A stretch of 64,000 nt of DNA from Pontibacter sp. FD36 (GTDB taxonomy: Bacteria; Bacteroidota; Bacteroidia; Cytophagales; Hymenobacteraceae). Shown piece after piece: positions 27,778 through 36,756 of the stretch. A program made the position numbers and the translations under genes. The number at the start of each line of letters is the position of its first letter. Position 1 is the first letter of the stretch. Under the pieces are notes generated by a model, which ran no database searches, was not told the origin of the DNA, and saw only the letters and a program-made list of their open reading frames with translations. Location of the stretch: the NCBI RefSeq assembly GCF_015686655.1, contig NZ_JADPMP010000002.1, positions 124,001 through 188,000 of the forward strand, in the 5' to 3' direction.

Positions 27778-27851
27778 TAGCGGGGAGCAGAATCGAACTG
27801 CCGACCTCAGGGTTATGAATCCTGCGCTCTAACCATCTGAGCTACCCCGCC
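27778..27851 (-). tRNA. tRNA-Met (anticodon CAT)
   Basis: The 74-nt cloverleaf is complete on the minus strand: acceptor GGCGGGG paired with CCCCGCT (G1-U72 wobble), D arm GCTC/GAGC, anticodon loop TTCATAA, variable loop AGGTC, T arm GGCAG-TTCGATT-CTGCT, discriminator A73, and no encoded CCA. The anticodon CAT could also be tRNA-Ile2 read with lysidine, or initiator. The D arm and variable loop look like elongator Met. The anticodon stem has an A31-C39 mismatch. Confidence 0.93.
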
Positions 27852-27862
27852 GAATTGTGGTG

Positions 27863-27894
27863 CAAATATAAGGGGTAACTTTTTAAAAAAGCAA
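27863..27894 (-). promoter_or_regulatory. tRNA-Met promoter (TTG-N21-TATATTTG)
   Basis: On the minus strand TTG (complement of 27892-27894) and TATATTTG (complement of 27863-27870) are 21 nt apart. The tRNA begins 11 nt downstream, the right distance for a short 5' leader. Confidence 0.75.
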
Positions 27895-27986
27895 CAATTG
27901 ATGCACAAAAAAATATTTTATTTTCTGTATATTTAGCAAATCAGAAATTAATACTATACTTACTCAGTCACTTACAATACCAGACA

Positions 27987-28388
27987 ATGAAAGCTACAAA
28001 GACGAAATTTGTGCATGAGTACCCAATAAATGCATCTGCCCGCTTGCTATACCCATACCTGAGCACTCCAAGTGGTCTGGCCCAGTGGTTTTCTGACGAT
28101 GTTTCGGTAAACGAAGACAAAGTGTTCAACTTCTTTTGGGATGGTCGCAATCATTATGCTGAAATGACAAACCATCGCACGAATCGCTCTGTGCGCTTCT
28201 TGTTTCTCAACGAGGACAAATCACACGCTTCCGATCCATCTTATATCGACTTCTCAATCGAAACAAGTGAACTGACGCAGGAGCAGTATCTGAAAGTAGT
28301 GGACTACTCAGAGGAAAATGACGAAGAAGAGCTGGAAGAGTTATGGGAGCACTTGCTGCAGAAACTTCGTGAAATAGTGGGAGGGTAG
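27987..28388 (+). CDS. START-like (SRPBCC/AHSA1-type) domain protein
   Basis: This 133-residue protein begins KTKFVHEYPINASARLLYPYLSTPSGLAQWF, the typical opening of small START-like proteins of the Bacteroidota: helix-grip fold, hydrophobic ligand pocket. The acidic C-terminal helix EENDEEELEELWEHLLQKL closes the fold. A role in lipid or hydrophobic ligand binding is inferred from the fold only. Just upstream of an LptF/G-type permease and in the same orientation, though a -7 element between them suggests separate transcription. Confidence 0.85.
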   Translation: MKATKTKFVHEYPINASARLLYPYLSTPSGLAQWFSDDVSVNEDKVFNFFWDGRNHYAEMTNHRTNRSVRFLFLNEDKSHASDPSYIDFSIETSELTQEQYLKVVDYSEENDEEELEELWEHLLQKLREIVGG

Positions 28389-28409
28389 CACATCTTAGCT
28401 TCAAAGGCT

Positions 28410-28417
28410 TATCTTTG
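28410..28417 (+). promoter_or_regulatory. -7 element upstream of the LptF/G permease
   Basis: TATCTTTG is a perfect TAnnTTTG match, 71 nt before the preferred ATG. No TTG is found at the -33 position. Confidence 0.5.
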
Positions 28418-28488
28418 CACGATTTTTGAAAGTCCGGTGTTAAAGAAAAAAACTGGGATTTTTGATGCCCGCATGCCAATTGGCCCAC

Positions 28489-29916
28489 ATGAAGAAACTA
28501 GATAAGCTAATACTTAAATCATTTGCCGGACCATTCTTGCTCACGTTTGCCATCGTGGAGTTTATCCTGCTTACGCAGTATATGCTCAAATACCTCGATG
28601 AGTTAGTGGGCAAAGACCTTGGGTACGACGTTTTTGCAGAACTGCTGTTTTATTTCAGCATCAATATGGCACCTGTGGCTCTGCCATTGGCGGTGCTGCT
28701 TTCGGCGCTTATGACGTTTGGTACGCTGGGAGAGCACCATGAGCTCACAGCTATTAAAACGTCAGGTATAGCGCTGCCGCGTATTTTGCGTCCGGTTGCC
28801 TTTTTTGTGGTTTCGCTTTCTATTGGAGCCTTCTTCTTCAACAACTACGTGGTTCCGAAAGCCAACCTGAAGGCTTATAGTCTGCTATGGGATATCAGAC
28901 AGAAAAAGCCTGCCATGAACTTTAAAGAGGGCGCTTTTTACAATGGATTGCCCGGCTACAGCATCAAGATTAACGAGAAGCTAAATGATGGCCGCTCACT
29001 GCGTGACATCATGATCTATGATCACTCGAAGGGGGGCAACAATACCACCGTTATACTGGCCGACTCGGGGCAGATGTATACCGAGCATGATGACAATTAC
29101 CTGATTCTGGAGCTTTTCAGGGGGAATACCTATGTGGATCAGAACAACGGTGGATTCCGTAATTCGTCTGAGCAGTTCGTGCGGGAGAAGTTTGATGCCA
29201 CTAAAATCATCTTCAGCCTTGCTTCTTTTGAGTTGGGGCGTACCCGTGAAGAACTCTTCTCTGACAACAAGATGATGAAGAACATTGGGCAGCTGACATC
29301 GGTAACGGACTCCTTGCGTCGCTCGGGGGTACGGGAGCGGCAGATGTACGCGCCAAATGTGGACCCGTTCTATATGTACTTTAAAGCCGATACAGGGCAG
29401 GTGAAAAATGGACTGCCGGTGACCAAGGTACTGCCTGACTCGGTACACGAGCGGAAAGATCTGTCACCGATTACGGCTGATGTGATGCTGGCAGCAGCAA
29501 ATAAAGCCCGTAACGTGAAAAGCTTTACAGGTAGCTACAAAGAGCGGGTGACAACACTTAGTCGTGATGCTAACAACTATGAGATTGAGATCTGGCGCAA
29601 GTATACGCAGTCATTTGCCATCCTGATCATGTTCCTGATCGGAGCCCCATTAGGAGCTATCATTAAGAAAGGTGGTCTGGGAGTACCTGTGATCATCTCG
29701 ATCATGTTTTTTATCGTGATGTATGTGCTGGGCATACTAGGGGAGAAATGGGCCAGAGAGGGGCTCGTCTCTGTAGAGGCGGGGATGTGGGGAGCAAACG
29801 CTATCCTGCTGCCAATCGGCATGTTTTTCCTGTATCAGGCACAGAATGACTCCAGCCTGCTGGAGGTAGACTTCTGGCGCAAACTCATGACCCGACTAAA
29901 GCGCAGCAAAATATAG
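28489..29916 (+). CDS. LptF/LptG family permease (YjgP/YjgQ)
   Basis: This 475-residue inner-membrane protein has three N-terminal transmembrane helices, a large periplasmic beta-jellyroll region (about residues 120-370) and three C-terminal helices (AILIMFLIGAPLGAIIKKGG onward). LptF and LptG move lipopolysaccharide out of the inner membrane together with the ATPase LptB. N-terminal KKLDKLILKSFAGPFLLTF and APVALPLAVLLSALMTFG are characteristic. A longer TTG-initiated reading from 28462 is possible but less likely. Which of F or G it is cannot be decided by eye. Confidence 0.93.
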   Translation: MKKLDKLILKSFAGPFLLTFAIVEFILLTQYMLKYLDELVGKDLGYDVFAELLFYFSINMAPVALPLAVLLSALMTFGTLGEHHELTAIKTSGIALPRILRPVAFFVVSLSIGAFFFNNYVVPKANLKAYSLLWDIRQKKPAMNFKEGAFYNGLPGYSIKINEKLNDGRSLRDIMIYDHSKGGNNTTVILADSGQMYTEHDDNYLILELFRGNTYVDQNNGGFRNSSEQFVREKFDATKIIFSLASFELGRTREELFSDNKMMKNIGQLTSVTDSLRRSGVRERQMYAPNVDPFYMYFKADTGQVKNGLPVTKVLPDSVHERKDLSPITADVMLAAANKARNVKSFTGSYKERVTTLSRDANNYEIEIWRKYTQSFAILIMFLIGAPLGAIIKKGGLGVPVIISIMFFIVMYVLGILGEKWAREGLVSVEAGMWGANAILLPIGMFFLYQAQNDSSLLEVDFWRKLMTRLKRSKI

Positions 29917-29969
29917 CCCTGCGTTAAAATAACTCGACGCAAATAGTTTTTTAATATAGATATTTTATT

Positions 29970-29977
29970 TAACTTTG
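29970..29977 (+). promoter_or_regulatory. -7 element of rpsO
   Basis: TAACTTTG matches TAnnTTTG, 56 nt before rpsO, in a very AT-rich stretch with a T-run at the -33 region instead of a clear TTG. Confidence 0.6.
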
Positions 29978-30033
29978 CGGCTTATACGGGAAACTATCCA
30001 CTGAATATAACAGATTGATATTTTTTATACGCA

Positions 30034-30309
30034 ATGAAATTAACTACTGAAGCGAAACAAGAAATTTTTGAGAAGTACAGCCTGACCAAGTCTAAGACTG
30101 ACACTGGTTCTGCAGAAGGCCAGATCGCGCTGTTCACTACGCGCATTGCTGATCTGACAGAGCACCTGAAAGTTCATAGAAAAGACTTCGGCACTCGCCT
30201 TGGACTTCTTAAGCTGGTAGGTAAGAGAAGAAGACTTCTGAACTACCTGCAGAAAAATGACATTGAAAGATACAGAGCGATCATCGCCGAGCTTGGTATC
30301 CGTAAATAA
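30034..30309 (+). CDS. rpsO: 30S ribosomal protein S15
   Basis: This 91-residue protein binds the central domain of 16S rRNA. The segments [33 protein letters not shown] and [10 protein letters not shown] are diagnostic. It is upstream of pnp as in many bacteria, but a strong intrinsic terminator separates the two. Confidence 0.98.
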   Translation: MKLTTEAKQEIFEKYSLTKSKTDTGSAEGQIALFTTRIADLTEHLKVHRKDFGTRLGLLKLVGKRRRLLNYLQKNDIERYRAIIAELGIRK

Positions 30310-30321
30310 GCTTATATTGAG

Positions 30322-30356
30322 TTAGGGAATTTCTTACAGGGATTCCCTAATTTTTT
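30322..30356 (+). terminator. Intrinsic terminator between rpsO and pnp
   Basis: A 9-bp perfect stem (TTAGGGAAT at 30322-30330, ATTCCCTAA at 30342-30350) is followed directly by TTTTTT, the clearest U-run terminator on the plus strand. Confidence 0.88.
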
Positions 30357-30456
30357 CTGCCCCCTTTTGTATTTCCCCCTTCCTCTTTGCCAGTACCCCA
30401 GCAGCGGCTGCAAACGGTAGCCCTGTTCTATTTGATGCTAAAAACAATAATTGAAG

Positions 30457-32595
30457 ATGTCACAAAACGCGATCACTAAAACAATCATTCTTCCGGATGG
30501 CCGGGAGATCATAATCGAAACTGGTAAATTAGCCAAGCAGGCTGACGGATCTGTGGTAGTAAAGATGGGTAACACCATGCTATTGGCAGCCGTTGTTTCT
30601 AACAAAGAAGCCCGCGAAGGAGTTGACTTTTTGCCTCTATCTGTAGACTATCAGGAGAAATTCGCTTCTTCTGGCAAGATACCTGGAGGCTTCCTGAAAA
30701 GAGAGGCTCGCCTTTCTGACTACGAAATTCTGATTTCGCGCCTGGTAGACCGCATTCTGCGCCCTATGTTCCCGGGTGACTACCATGCCGAAACGCAAAT
30801 GACTATACATATGATCTCTGCTGATACAGAGATCCTGCCTGATGCGCTTGCTGCCTTGGCTGCCTCTGCCGCACTGGCAGTTTCTGATATCCCTTTCAAC
30901 GGCCCGATCTCTGAGGTTCGTGTTGCCCGTATCGACGGTCAGCTGGTGATCAACCCGCTGGCGTCTGATCTGCAGCGCGCCGACATTGACATGATCGTAG
31001 GTGCTTCTATGGACAGCGTAGCCATGGTGGAAGGTGAAATGAACGAAGTGTCTGAAGAAGAGATGCTCGAAGCAATTGCCTTTGCACACGAAGCGATCAA
31101 AGTGCAGTGCCAGGCACAGCTGGAGCTGGCCGAAATGGTTGGAAAACTGCAGAAGCGTGAGTACTCACACGAAACGCACAACGACGAGTTGCGCCAGAAG
31201 GTATACGATGCCACTTACGAGAAAGCTTACGAAGTTGCAAAGCGTGGCCGTGCAAACAAATCTGAACGTAAAGAAGGATTTGCTTCTGTATTGAATGAAT
31301 TTATCGAATCGCTGGGTGAGGAGCACGAGTTTGACCTTGGCCTGATCAAGACTTACTACCACGATGTGGAGAAAGAAGCGGTTCGCAACATGATCCTGAA
31401 CGACCGCGTTCGTCTGGATGGTCGTCAGCTGAACGAGATTCGTCAAATCTGGTCAGAAGTAAACTATCTGCCAGCTACACACGGTTCTGCTGTATTTACC
31501 CGCGGTGAAACACAGTCGCTGACAACTGTGACACTTGGTACCAAACTGGATGAGCAGATGATCGACAGTGCCATGGTATCAGGTTCAAACAAATTCCTGT
31601 TGCACTATAACTTCCCTGCCTTTTCTACTGGTGAGGTGAAGCCAAACAGAGGCCCTGGACGTCGTGAGATTGGTCACGGTAACCTGGCACTGCGTGCACT
31701 TAAGAAAGTACTTCCAGCTGACGCTGAGAACCCATATACAATCCGTATCGTTTCCGATATCCTGGAATCTAACGGTTCTTCTTCTATGGCTACCGTATGT
31801 GCCGGCTCCCTGGCACTGATGGATGCAGGTGTTCCTGTAAAGGATGCCGTATCAGGTATAGCAATGGGTCTGATCACGGATGAGCGCACTGGTAACTTTG
31901 CCGTTCTTTCTGATATCCTGGGTGATGAAGACCACCTTGGTGATATGGACTTCAAAGTAGCTGGTACCAGCAAAGGTATCACGGCCTGCCAGATGGACAT
32001 CAAAGTACAGGGCTTGTCACATGAAGTGCTAAGCCAGGCTTTGGCTCAGGCAAAAGACGGTCGTCTGCACATTCTCGGTGAGATGAACAAGACAATCTCA
32101 GCTCCAGCTGCAGACTACAAGCCGCATACGCCACGTTCATTCAACATGGTGATCGACAAGGAGTTCATTGGTGCAGTAATCGGACCAGGTGGTAAAGTGA
32201 TCCAGCAGATCCAGAAAGACACTGGAGCTACGATCATCATCGAGGAGAAGAACGAGAAAGGCCATGTAAACATTTTCGCCAGCAACCAGGATTCTATGAA
32301 CAGTGCCGTGAGCAAGGTCAAAGCGATCGTGGCGCAACCTGAGATAGGAGAGGTGTACATTGGTAAAGTGAAATCGATTCAGCCTTACGGTGCATTCGTT
32401 GAGTTCATGGCCGGCAAAGATGGTTTGCTGCACATTTCAGAGATCAAGCACGAACGCCTCGAAACGATGGACGGCGTGTTGGAGATCGGCGAAGAAGTGA
32501 AAGTGAAACTCATCGACGTCGATAAGAAAACAGGTAAATTTAAGCTTTCCCGTAAGGCTATTTTACCAAAGCCGGGCGCTGAAGCGCAACAATAA
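30457..32595 (+). CDS. pnp: Polyribonucleotide nucleotidyltransferase (PNPase)
   Basis: This 712-residue phosphorolytic 3'-5' exoribonuclease acts in mRNA decay. It has a first RNase PH domain (about residues 10-140), a helical linker, a second RNase PH domain containing [19 protein letters not shown], a KH domain ([18 protein letters not shown]) and a C-terminal S1 domain ([20 protein letters not shown]). An in-frame TTG two codons upstream is unlikely to be the start. Separated from rpsO by a terminator, so it needs its own promoter, which I cannot place with confidence. Confidence 0.98.
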   Translation: MSQNAITKTIILPDGREIIIETGKLAKQADGSVVVKMGNTMLLAAVVSNKEAREGVDFLPLSVDYQEKFASSGKIPGGFLKREARLSDYEILISRLVDRILRPMFPGDYHAETQMTIHMISADTEILPDALAALAASAALAVSDIPFNGPISEVRVARIDGQLVINPLASDLQRADIDMIVGASMDSVAMVEGEMNEVSEEEMLEAIAFAHEAIKVQCQAQLELAEMVGKLQKREYSHETHNDELRQKVYDATYEKAYEVAKRGRANKSERKEGFASVLNEFIESLGEEHEFDLGLIKTYYHDVEKEAVRNMILNDRVRLDGRQLNEIRQIWSEVNYLPATHGSAVFTRGETQSLTTVTLGTKLDEQMIDSAMVSGSNKFLLHYNFPAFSTGEVKPNRGPGRREIGHGNLALRALKKVLPADAENPYTIRIVSDILESNGSSSMATVCAGSLALMDAGVPVKDAVSGIAMGLITDERTGNFAVLSDILGDEDHLGDMDFKVAGTSKGITACQMDIKVQGLSHEVLSQALAQAKDGRLHILGEMNKTISAPAADYKPHTPRSFNMVIDKEFIGAVIGPGGKVIQQIQKDTGATIIIEEKNEKGHVNIFASNQDSMNSAVSKVKAIVAQPEIGEVYIGKVKSIQPYGAFVEFMAGKDGLLHISEIKHERLETMDGVLEIGEEVKVKLIDVDKKTGKFKLSRKAILPKPGAEAQQ

Positions 32596-32606
32596 TCAAA
32601 CAATTT

Positions 32607-32656
32607 AATACTCCTGATGCCCGTTCCGTATAAGGCGGAGTGGTGTCAGGAGTATT
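32607..32656. terminator. Hairpin after pnp
   Basis: An 11-bp perfect stem (32607-32617 with 32646-32656) encloses a 28-nt loop containing a smaller CCG/CGG helix. It starts 12 nt after the pnp stop and has no U-run, so termination or 3'-end protection are both possible. Confidence 0.65.
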
Positions 32657-32787
32657 ATGTTTTGCTGTCGCGTACTAGCTTCTTGATTTTATTCTTAAAA
32701 TGTAAGAACTTTGCGCGATTTTCTGATGTTACCACTCCGAGCCCGGAATTAAGATTTTCACATTTTTTGTAATAACAACATACTCTG

Positions 32788-33651
32788 ATGAGACAACTCA
32801 AGATAAGCAAACAGATCACCAACCGCGAAAGCCAGTCGCTGGACAAGTACCTTCAGGAGATTGGTAAAGTTGATTTGCTTACACCAGATGAGGAGGTATC
32901 GCTTGCTCAGAGAATCAAAGAGGGAGATCAGTTTGCACTTGAGAAATTGACGAAAGCCAACTTGCGTTTCGTTGTGTCGGTTGCCAAGCAGTACCAGAAC
33001 CAAGGCCTTTCACTAGGCGACCTTATCAACGAAGGTAACCTGGGTCTGATCAAAGCTGCCAAGCGCTTCGACGAAACAAGAGGTTTCAAATTCATCTCTT
33101 ATGCAGTTTGGTGGATCCGTCAGTCTATTCTGCAGGCATTGGCCGAGCAGTCTCGTATTGTGCGTCTGCCGCTGAACCGTGTTGGTTCTCTTAACAAGAT
33201 CTCTAAGTCTTTCTCTGAACTGGAGCAGAAATTTGAGCGTGAGCCTTCTCCGGAAGAGATCGCGGAGGTGCTGGAGCTGACAACCGCTGAGGTTGTGGAT
33301 ACGCTTAAGATCTCTGGACGCCACGTATCTGTAGATGCTCCGTTCGTGCAGGGCGAGGAAAACCGCCTGCTGGACGTGCTGGAGAATGAAGACGAAGAGT
33401 CACCTGACACTGGTTTGATGAACGACTCGCTTCGTAAAGAAGTGCAGCGCGCACTTTCGACCCTTACCAAGCGTGAGGCCGATGTGATTACGCTTTACTT
33501 CGGCCTGAACGGTGAGCATTCACTGACACTGGAGGAGATCGGGGAGAAGTTCAACCTGACCCGTGAGCGTGTACGCCAGATCAAGGAAAAAGCCATTCGC
33601 AGACTGCGTCATACATCTAGGAGCAAGGCACTGAAGCCTTATCTGGGTTAA
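32788..33651 (+). CDS. rpoD: Primary RNA polymerase sigma factor (RpoD/SigA type)
   Basis: This 287-residue sigma-70 protein directs housekeeping transcription. Region 1.2 is [19 protein letters not shown]. Region 2 contains [38 protein letters not shown] and the -10 recognition helix [13 protein letters not shown]. Region 3 and the region 4.2 helix-turn-helix ([20 protein letters not shown]) follow. Region 1.1 is absent, as is usual for the Bacteroidota primary sigma, which recognises the TTG/TAnnTTTG promoters seen here. Followed by a strong terminator. Confidence 0.97.
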   Translation: MRQLKISKQITNRESQSLDKYLQEIGKVDLLTPDEEVSLAQRIKEGDQFALEKLTKANLRFVVSVAKQYQNQGLSLGDLINEGNLGLIKAAKRFDETRGFKFISYAVWWIRQSILQALAEQSRIVRLPLNRVGSLNKISKSFSELEQKFEREPSPEEIAEVLELTTAEVVDTLKISGRHVSVDAPFVQGEENRLLDVLENEDEESPDTGLMNDSLRKEVQRALSTLTKREADVITLYFGLNGEHSLTLEEIGEKFNLTRERVRQIKEKAIRRLRHTSRSKALKPYLG

Positions 33652-33666
33652 GCAATAGGAACATGA

Positions 33667-33700
33667 CAAAGAGCCCTGTCCGTAAGGTCAGGGCTCTTTG
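33667..33700. terminator. Terminator of rpoD
   Basis: A perfect 12-bp stem, CAAAGAGCCCTG (33667-33678) with CAGGGCTCTTTG (33689-33700), has a 10-nt loop and begins 16 nt after the rpoD stop. Confidence 0.88.
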
Positions 33701-33822
33701 CATTTCAGGCTATGCAGGTACGCTGTCTGCCGTGTTCAGGCTAATTAACATAGGAAGTATGCAGGCAGAGCATGAGAAATTTTGTATACTTGCAACCAAT
33801 TTCGATAAAGCGCTACATAAAC

Positions 33823-34761
33823 ATGGAAATAGAAAAAGTAAAATGCCTGATCATCGGTTCAGGTCCCGCTGGGTATACAGCAGCCATCTATGCTTCCCGT
33901 GCCGGATTGAACCCTGTATTGTATCAGGGATTGCAGCCAGGCGGACAGCTGACCATTACCAATGATGTAGAAAACTACCCCGGCTACCCCGACGGCATCA
34001 ACGGCCCTCAGATGATGGAGGACTTTAAGCGACAGGCGGAGCGTTTCGGCACCGATGTCAGGTATGGCATCGCAACTGCCGTGGATTTTTCGTCGCAGCC
34101 CCACAAAGTGACCATTGACGACCAGAAGGTAATTGAGGCGCATACCGTGATCATATCAACCGGTGCGTCTGCCAAGTGGCTGGGCATGGAGTCAGAAGCC
34201 CGCCTGAACGGCAGTGGCGTGAGTGCCTGTGCCGTTTGCGACGGTTTCTTTTACCGCGGACAGGACGTGGCCATTGTAGGCGCCGGAGACACGGCGGCTG
34301 AAGAGGCAACCTACCTTTCCAACATCTGCAACAAGGTATACATGATCGTGCGCCGTGACGAAATGCGTGCCTCCACCATCATGCAGGAGCGGGTGAAGAA
34401 AACCAAAAATATCGAGATTCTCTGGAACTCTGTAACCGACGAGATCCTGGGCGAGGAGGTAGTAGAGGCTGTGCGCGTGCGAAACGTGCTGACAGACGAG
34501 CTGCGCGAGATTCCCGTGAAGGGCTTTTTCGTGGCGATCGGTCACAAGCCCAACTCCGACATTTTCGCTGATTACCTGAACCTGGACGAGAACGGCTATA
34601 TCCGCACCATTCCGGGGACAAGCAAAACCAACATCGACGGCGTGTTTGCCTGCGGCGATGTGCAGGACTTCACCTACCGCCAGGCTGTGACAGCGGCTGG
34701 ATCAGGTTGTATGGCTGCCCTGGATGCGGAACGCTATCTGGCTGCTCAGGATTTGCACTAA
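33823..34761 (+). CDS. trxB: Thioredoxin-disulfide reductase
   Basis: This 312-residue FAD/NADPH enzyme reduces thioredoxin. It has the FAD-binding GSGPAGYTAAIYASRAG, the redox pair Cys136-Cys139 in SACAVCDGFF, the NADPH-binding GAGDTAAEEATYLS, and the C-terminal FAD motif FACGDVQDFTYRQAVTAAGSG. The ATG at 33823 is chosen; an upstream ATG at 33772 adds 17 residues not found in the family. A near-consensus -7 element (TATACTTG) lies about 35 nt upstream. Confidence 0.95.
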   Translation: MEIEKVKCLIIGSGPAGYTAAIYASRAGLNPVLYQGLQPGGQLTITNDVENYPGYPDGINGPQMMEDFKRQAERFGTDVRYGIATAVDFSSQPHKVTIDDQKVIEAHTVIISTGASAKWLGMESEARLNGSGVSACAVCDGFFYRGQDVAIVGAGDTAAEEATYLSNICNKVYMIVRRDEMRASTIMQERVKKTKNIEILWNSVTDEILGEEVVEAVRVRNVLTDELREIPVKGFFVAIGHKPNSDIFADYLNLDENGYIRTIPGTSKTNIDGVFACGDVQDFTYRQAVTAAGSGCMAALDAERYLAAQDLH

Positions 34762-34844
34762 AAATCACCTATAAGTCAAGCCTGCCAGGCATATTCTTTT
34801 TAGTTTGGTAAGGACTGACCACAATAAAATGGCGTTGCTTTAGT

Positions 34845-34852
34845 TAGTTTTG
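34845..34852 (+). promoter_or_regulatory. -7 element upstream of the M23/LysM gene
   Basis: TAGTTTTG matches TAnnTTTG, 45 nt before the preferred start codon. No matching -33 TTG at 19-21 nt. Confidence 0.5.
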
Positions 34853-34897
34853 CGTGAATTAGCCCTACTGATACTGCTCCGCCTAATATCCAATATA

Positions 34898-35947
34898 ATG
34901 CTAAAGTATAAAGCACCCCTTACGATTGCACTCTTTTTGCTCTGTCTTATAGCCGGGACTGACAGTGCCTTTGCTCAGGGTAAGGTCAAGGATCTATTTA
35001 AGGTAAAGTCACCTAAGATAGATTATGTTCGGCCTGACACCACTATCTTGATTAAGTACGAGGAGTTTCCGGAAGATGAATCGGATGCTGGCAAATCGAT
35101 CTTTTTTAATCCGAAGAGAGAGCTTTCGATTGTTAGTGAAGATACCTCAGAGCTTGATCTAGGAGAGCAGCACATTGTAGAAGTATCGGAAGAGGTGCTG
35201 ATCGACTCGGCCTGGATTAAGATAGCAGGTTACTATGCCATCTGGGATACGCGGAATATCAACCCGTACCGGATGGATGGGCGTCAGCTCAAGGACACAG
35301 TGGATATTACCCTGTATGACCCAAGGTCTAACCGCGATTACAAAATGCCACTAGAGAAAACGCCTGTTACAAGCCGTTTCGGACACAGGGGTTATCGCTG
35401 GCATTATGGTACTGACATTGACCTGAACACCGGCGACTCCATTTATGCTGCTTTTGACGGGGTTGTACGCATCAATAAGTGGGATGGCGGAGGTTATGGT
35501 AACTACATTGTGCTGCGCCACTACAACGGCTTAGAGACCCTTTACGGGCATATGAGCAGAACCATCGCAGAGACGGGACAGTTTGTAAAAGCCGGCGAAG
35601 TGATTGGTTTAGGTGGCAGCACCGGACGAAGTTCAGGTCCTCACCTGCACTATGAAGTACGTTACCAGGGCAATCCGCTTGATCCGGAGCTGATGTATGA
35701 TTTCCCTGACTATTTGCTCAAAGGACAAAGCTTCGTTATCACCTCTGCCTTGTTCAACTATTATAACAGGGCAAAGGGCAGTAGCAGCAGCGGCTCCCGC
35801 AAAGCCTCTTACCACAAAGTGCGAAGCGGAGATACCCTGTCAGGTATAGCAAAGCGCTATGGTGTGTCTGTGAGCCAGATCACTAAACTGAACGGCATCA
35901 GCACGCGTACCACCCTGAAGGTTGGGCGTTCGCTCAGAATCAAATAA
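34898..35947 (+). CDS. M23 peptidase with C-terminal LysM domain
   Basis: This 349-residue exported protein has a signal peptide (LTIALFLLCLIAGTDSAFAQ). The M23/LytM domain at about residues 150-275 has the zinc ligands in HYGTDIDL and HLHYEV. A C-terminal LysM domain (YHKVRSGDTLSGIAKRYGVS) binds peptidoglycan. It probably cuts peptide cross-links or activates amidases during growth and division. The preferred ATG gives a clean signal; a TTG 48 nt upstream is less likely. Only 13 nt separate it from bshB1, so the two are probably co-transcribed. Confidence 0.93.
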   Translation: MLKYKAPLTIALFLLCLIAGTDSAFAQGKVKDLFKVKSPKIDYVRPDTTILIKYEEFPEDESDAGKSIFFNPKRELSIVSEDTSELDLGEQHIVEVSEEVLIDSAWIKIAGYYAIWDTRNINPYRMDGRQLKDTVDITLYDPRSNRDYKMPLEKTPVTSRFGHRGYRWHYGTDIDLNTGDSIYAAFDGVVRINKWDGGGYGNYIVLRHYNGLETLYGHMSRTIAETGQFVKAGEVIGLGGSTGRSSGPHLHYEVRYQGNPLDPELMYDFPDYLLKGQSFVITSALFNYYNRAKGSSSSGSRKASYHKVRSGDTLSGIAKRYGVSVSQITKLNGISTRTTLKVGRSLRIK

Positions 35948-35960
35948 GAATTAATTGAAA

Positions 35961-36680
35961 ATGAAGTTAGATATACTTGCCTTTGCCTCACACCCGGATG
36001 ATGTAGAGCTTGGCTGTGCGGGTACACTGATAGCCCATATCGCCGCAGGCAAAAAGGCTGGGGTAGTGGACCTGACACGTGGTGAACTCGGAACGAGAGG
36101 CACACCTGCTGAGCGAGTGGAAGAAGCAGAGGAAGCCGCCAGGATCATGGGGCTTTCAGTGCGTGACAACCTTGGCTTTGCAGATGGTTTCTTTGCTAAC
36201 GACAAAGAACATCAGTTGCAGATCGTACGCAAGGTGCGCCAGTATCAACCTGATATCGTACTAATGAATGCGCTGCACGACAGGCACCCGGACCATGGTC
36301 GCGGAGCGGCTGTAGTAGCTGAGGCTTGCTTCCTTGCTGGTTTGAAGATGATCAAGACTTTGGGTGATGACGGGCTGGAACAGCAGGCCTGGAGACCGAA
36401 GGCGATGTACAACTTCATTCAGGACCGCTACATCAAGCCTGACTTTGTGATGGATGTGACGCCTCATTGGGAAAAGAAAATTGAAACCATCCGGGCCTTC
36501 AGAACACAGTTCTATAATCCTGATGATAACTCTCCGAATACCTACATCTCGTCGCCGGAGTTTCTGGATTTCATCGAAGCCAGAGCCCGCGAGTATGGGC
36601 ATGCAATTGGGGTAACCTTTGGGGAGGGCTTTACCTCGGCTAAGCAGGTAGGGGTACGTAACCTTTTCGATCTGATTTAA
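35961..36680 (+). CDS. bshB1: Bacillithiol biosynthesis deacetylase BshB1
   Basis: This 239-residue LmbE-like zinc deacetylase removes the acetyl group from N-acetylglucosaminyl-malate in bacillithiol synthesis. The metal motif is ASHPDDVELGCAG. DLTRGELGTRGTPAERVEEA and NALHDRHPDHGRGA are characteristic of BshB1. A TTG two codons upstream is ignored in favour of ATG. Bacillithiol is the main thiol of several Bacteroidota, so its placement near trxB fits redox metabolism, though the two are not in one operon. Followed by a 15-bp hairpin terminator. Confidence 0.92.
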   Translation: MKLDILAFASHPDDVELGCAGTLIAHIAAGKKAGVVDLTRGELGTRGTPAERVEEAEEAARIMGLSVRDNLGFADGFFANDKEHQLQIVRKVRQYQPDIVLMNALHDRHPDHGRGAAVVAEACFLAGLKMIKTLGDDGLEQQAWRPKAMYNFIQDRYIKPDFVMDVTPHWEKKIETIRAFRTQFYNPDDNSPNTYISSPEFLDFIEARAREYGHAIGVTFGEGFTSAKQVGVRNLFDLI

Positions 36681-36700
36681 TAACCAGACGAGTATACAAA

Positions 36701-36734
36701 CAGAAGGGGCCGGTCATTTGACCGGCCCCTTCTG
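36701..36734. terminator. Very strong bidirectional terminator between bshB1 and accC
   Basis: A perfect 15-bp GC-rich stem (36701-36715 with 36720-36734) has a 4-nt loop, between convergent genes. Confidence 0.93.
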
Positions 36735-36756
36735 TTATTTTAGAATAGGCTATACC

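Noticed and set aside
28462..28488. Extended TTG start of the LptF/G permease
   Set aside because: It adds MMPACQLAH, not seen in the family; the ATG at 28489 leads directly into the conserved KKLDKLILKSF start.
33772..33822. Upstream ATG of trxB
   Set aside because: The extra 17 residues are not part of the FAD-binding fold and would overlap the likely -7 promoter element.
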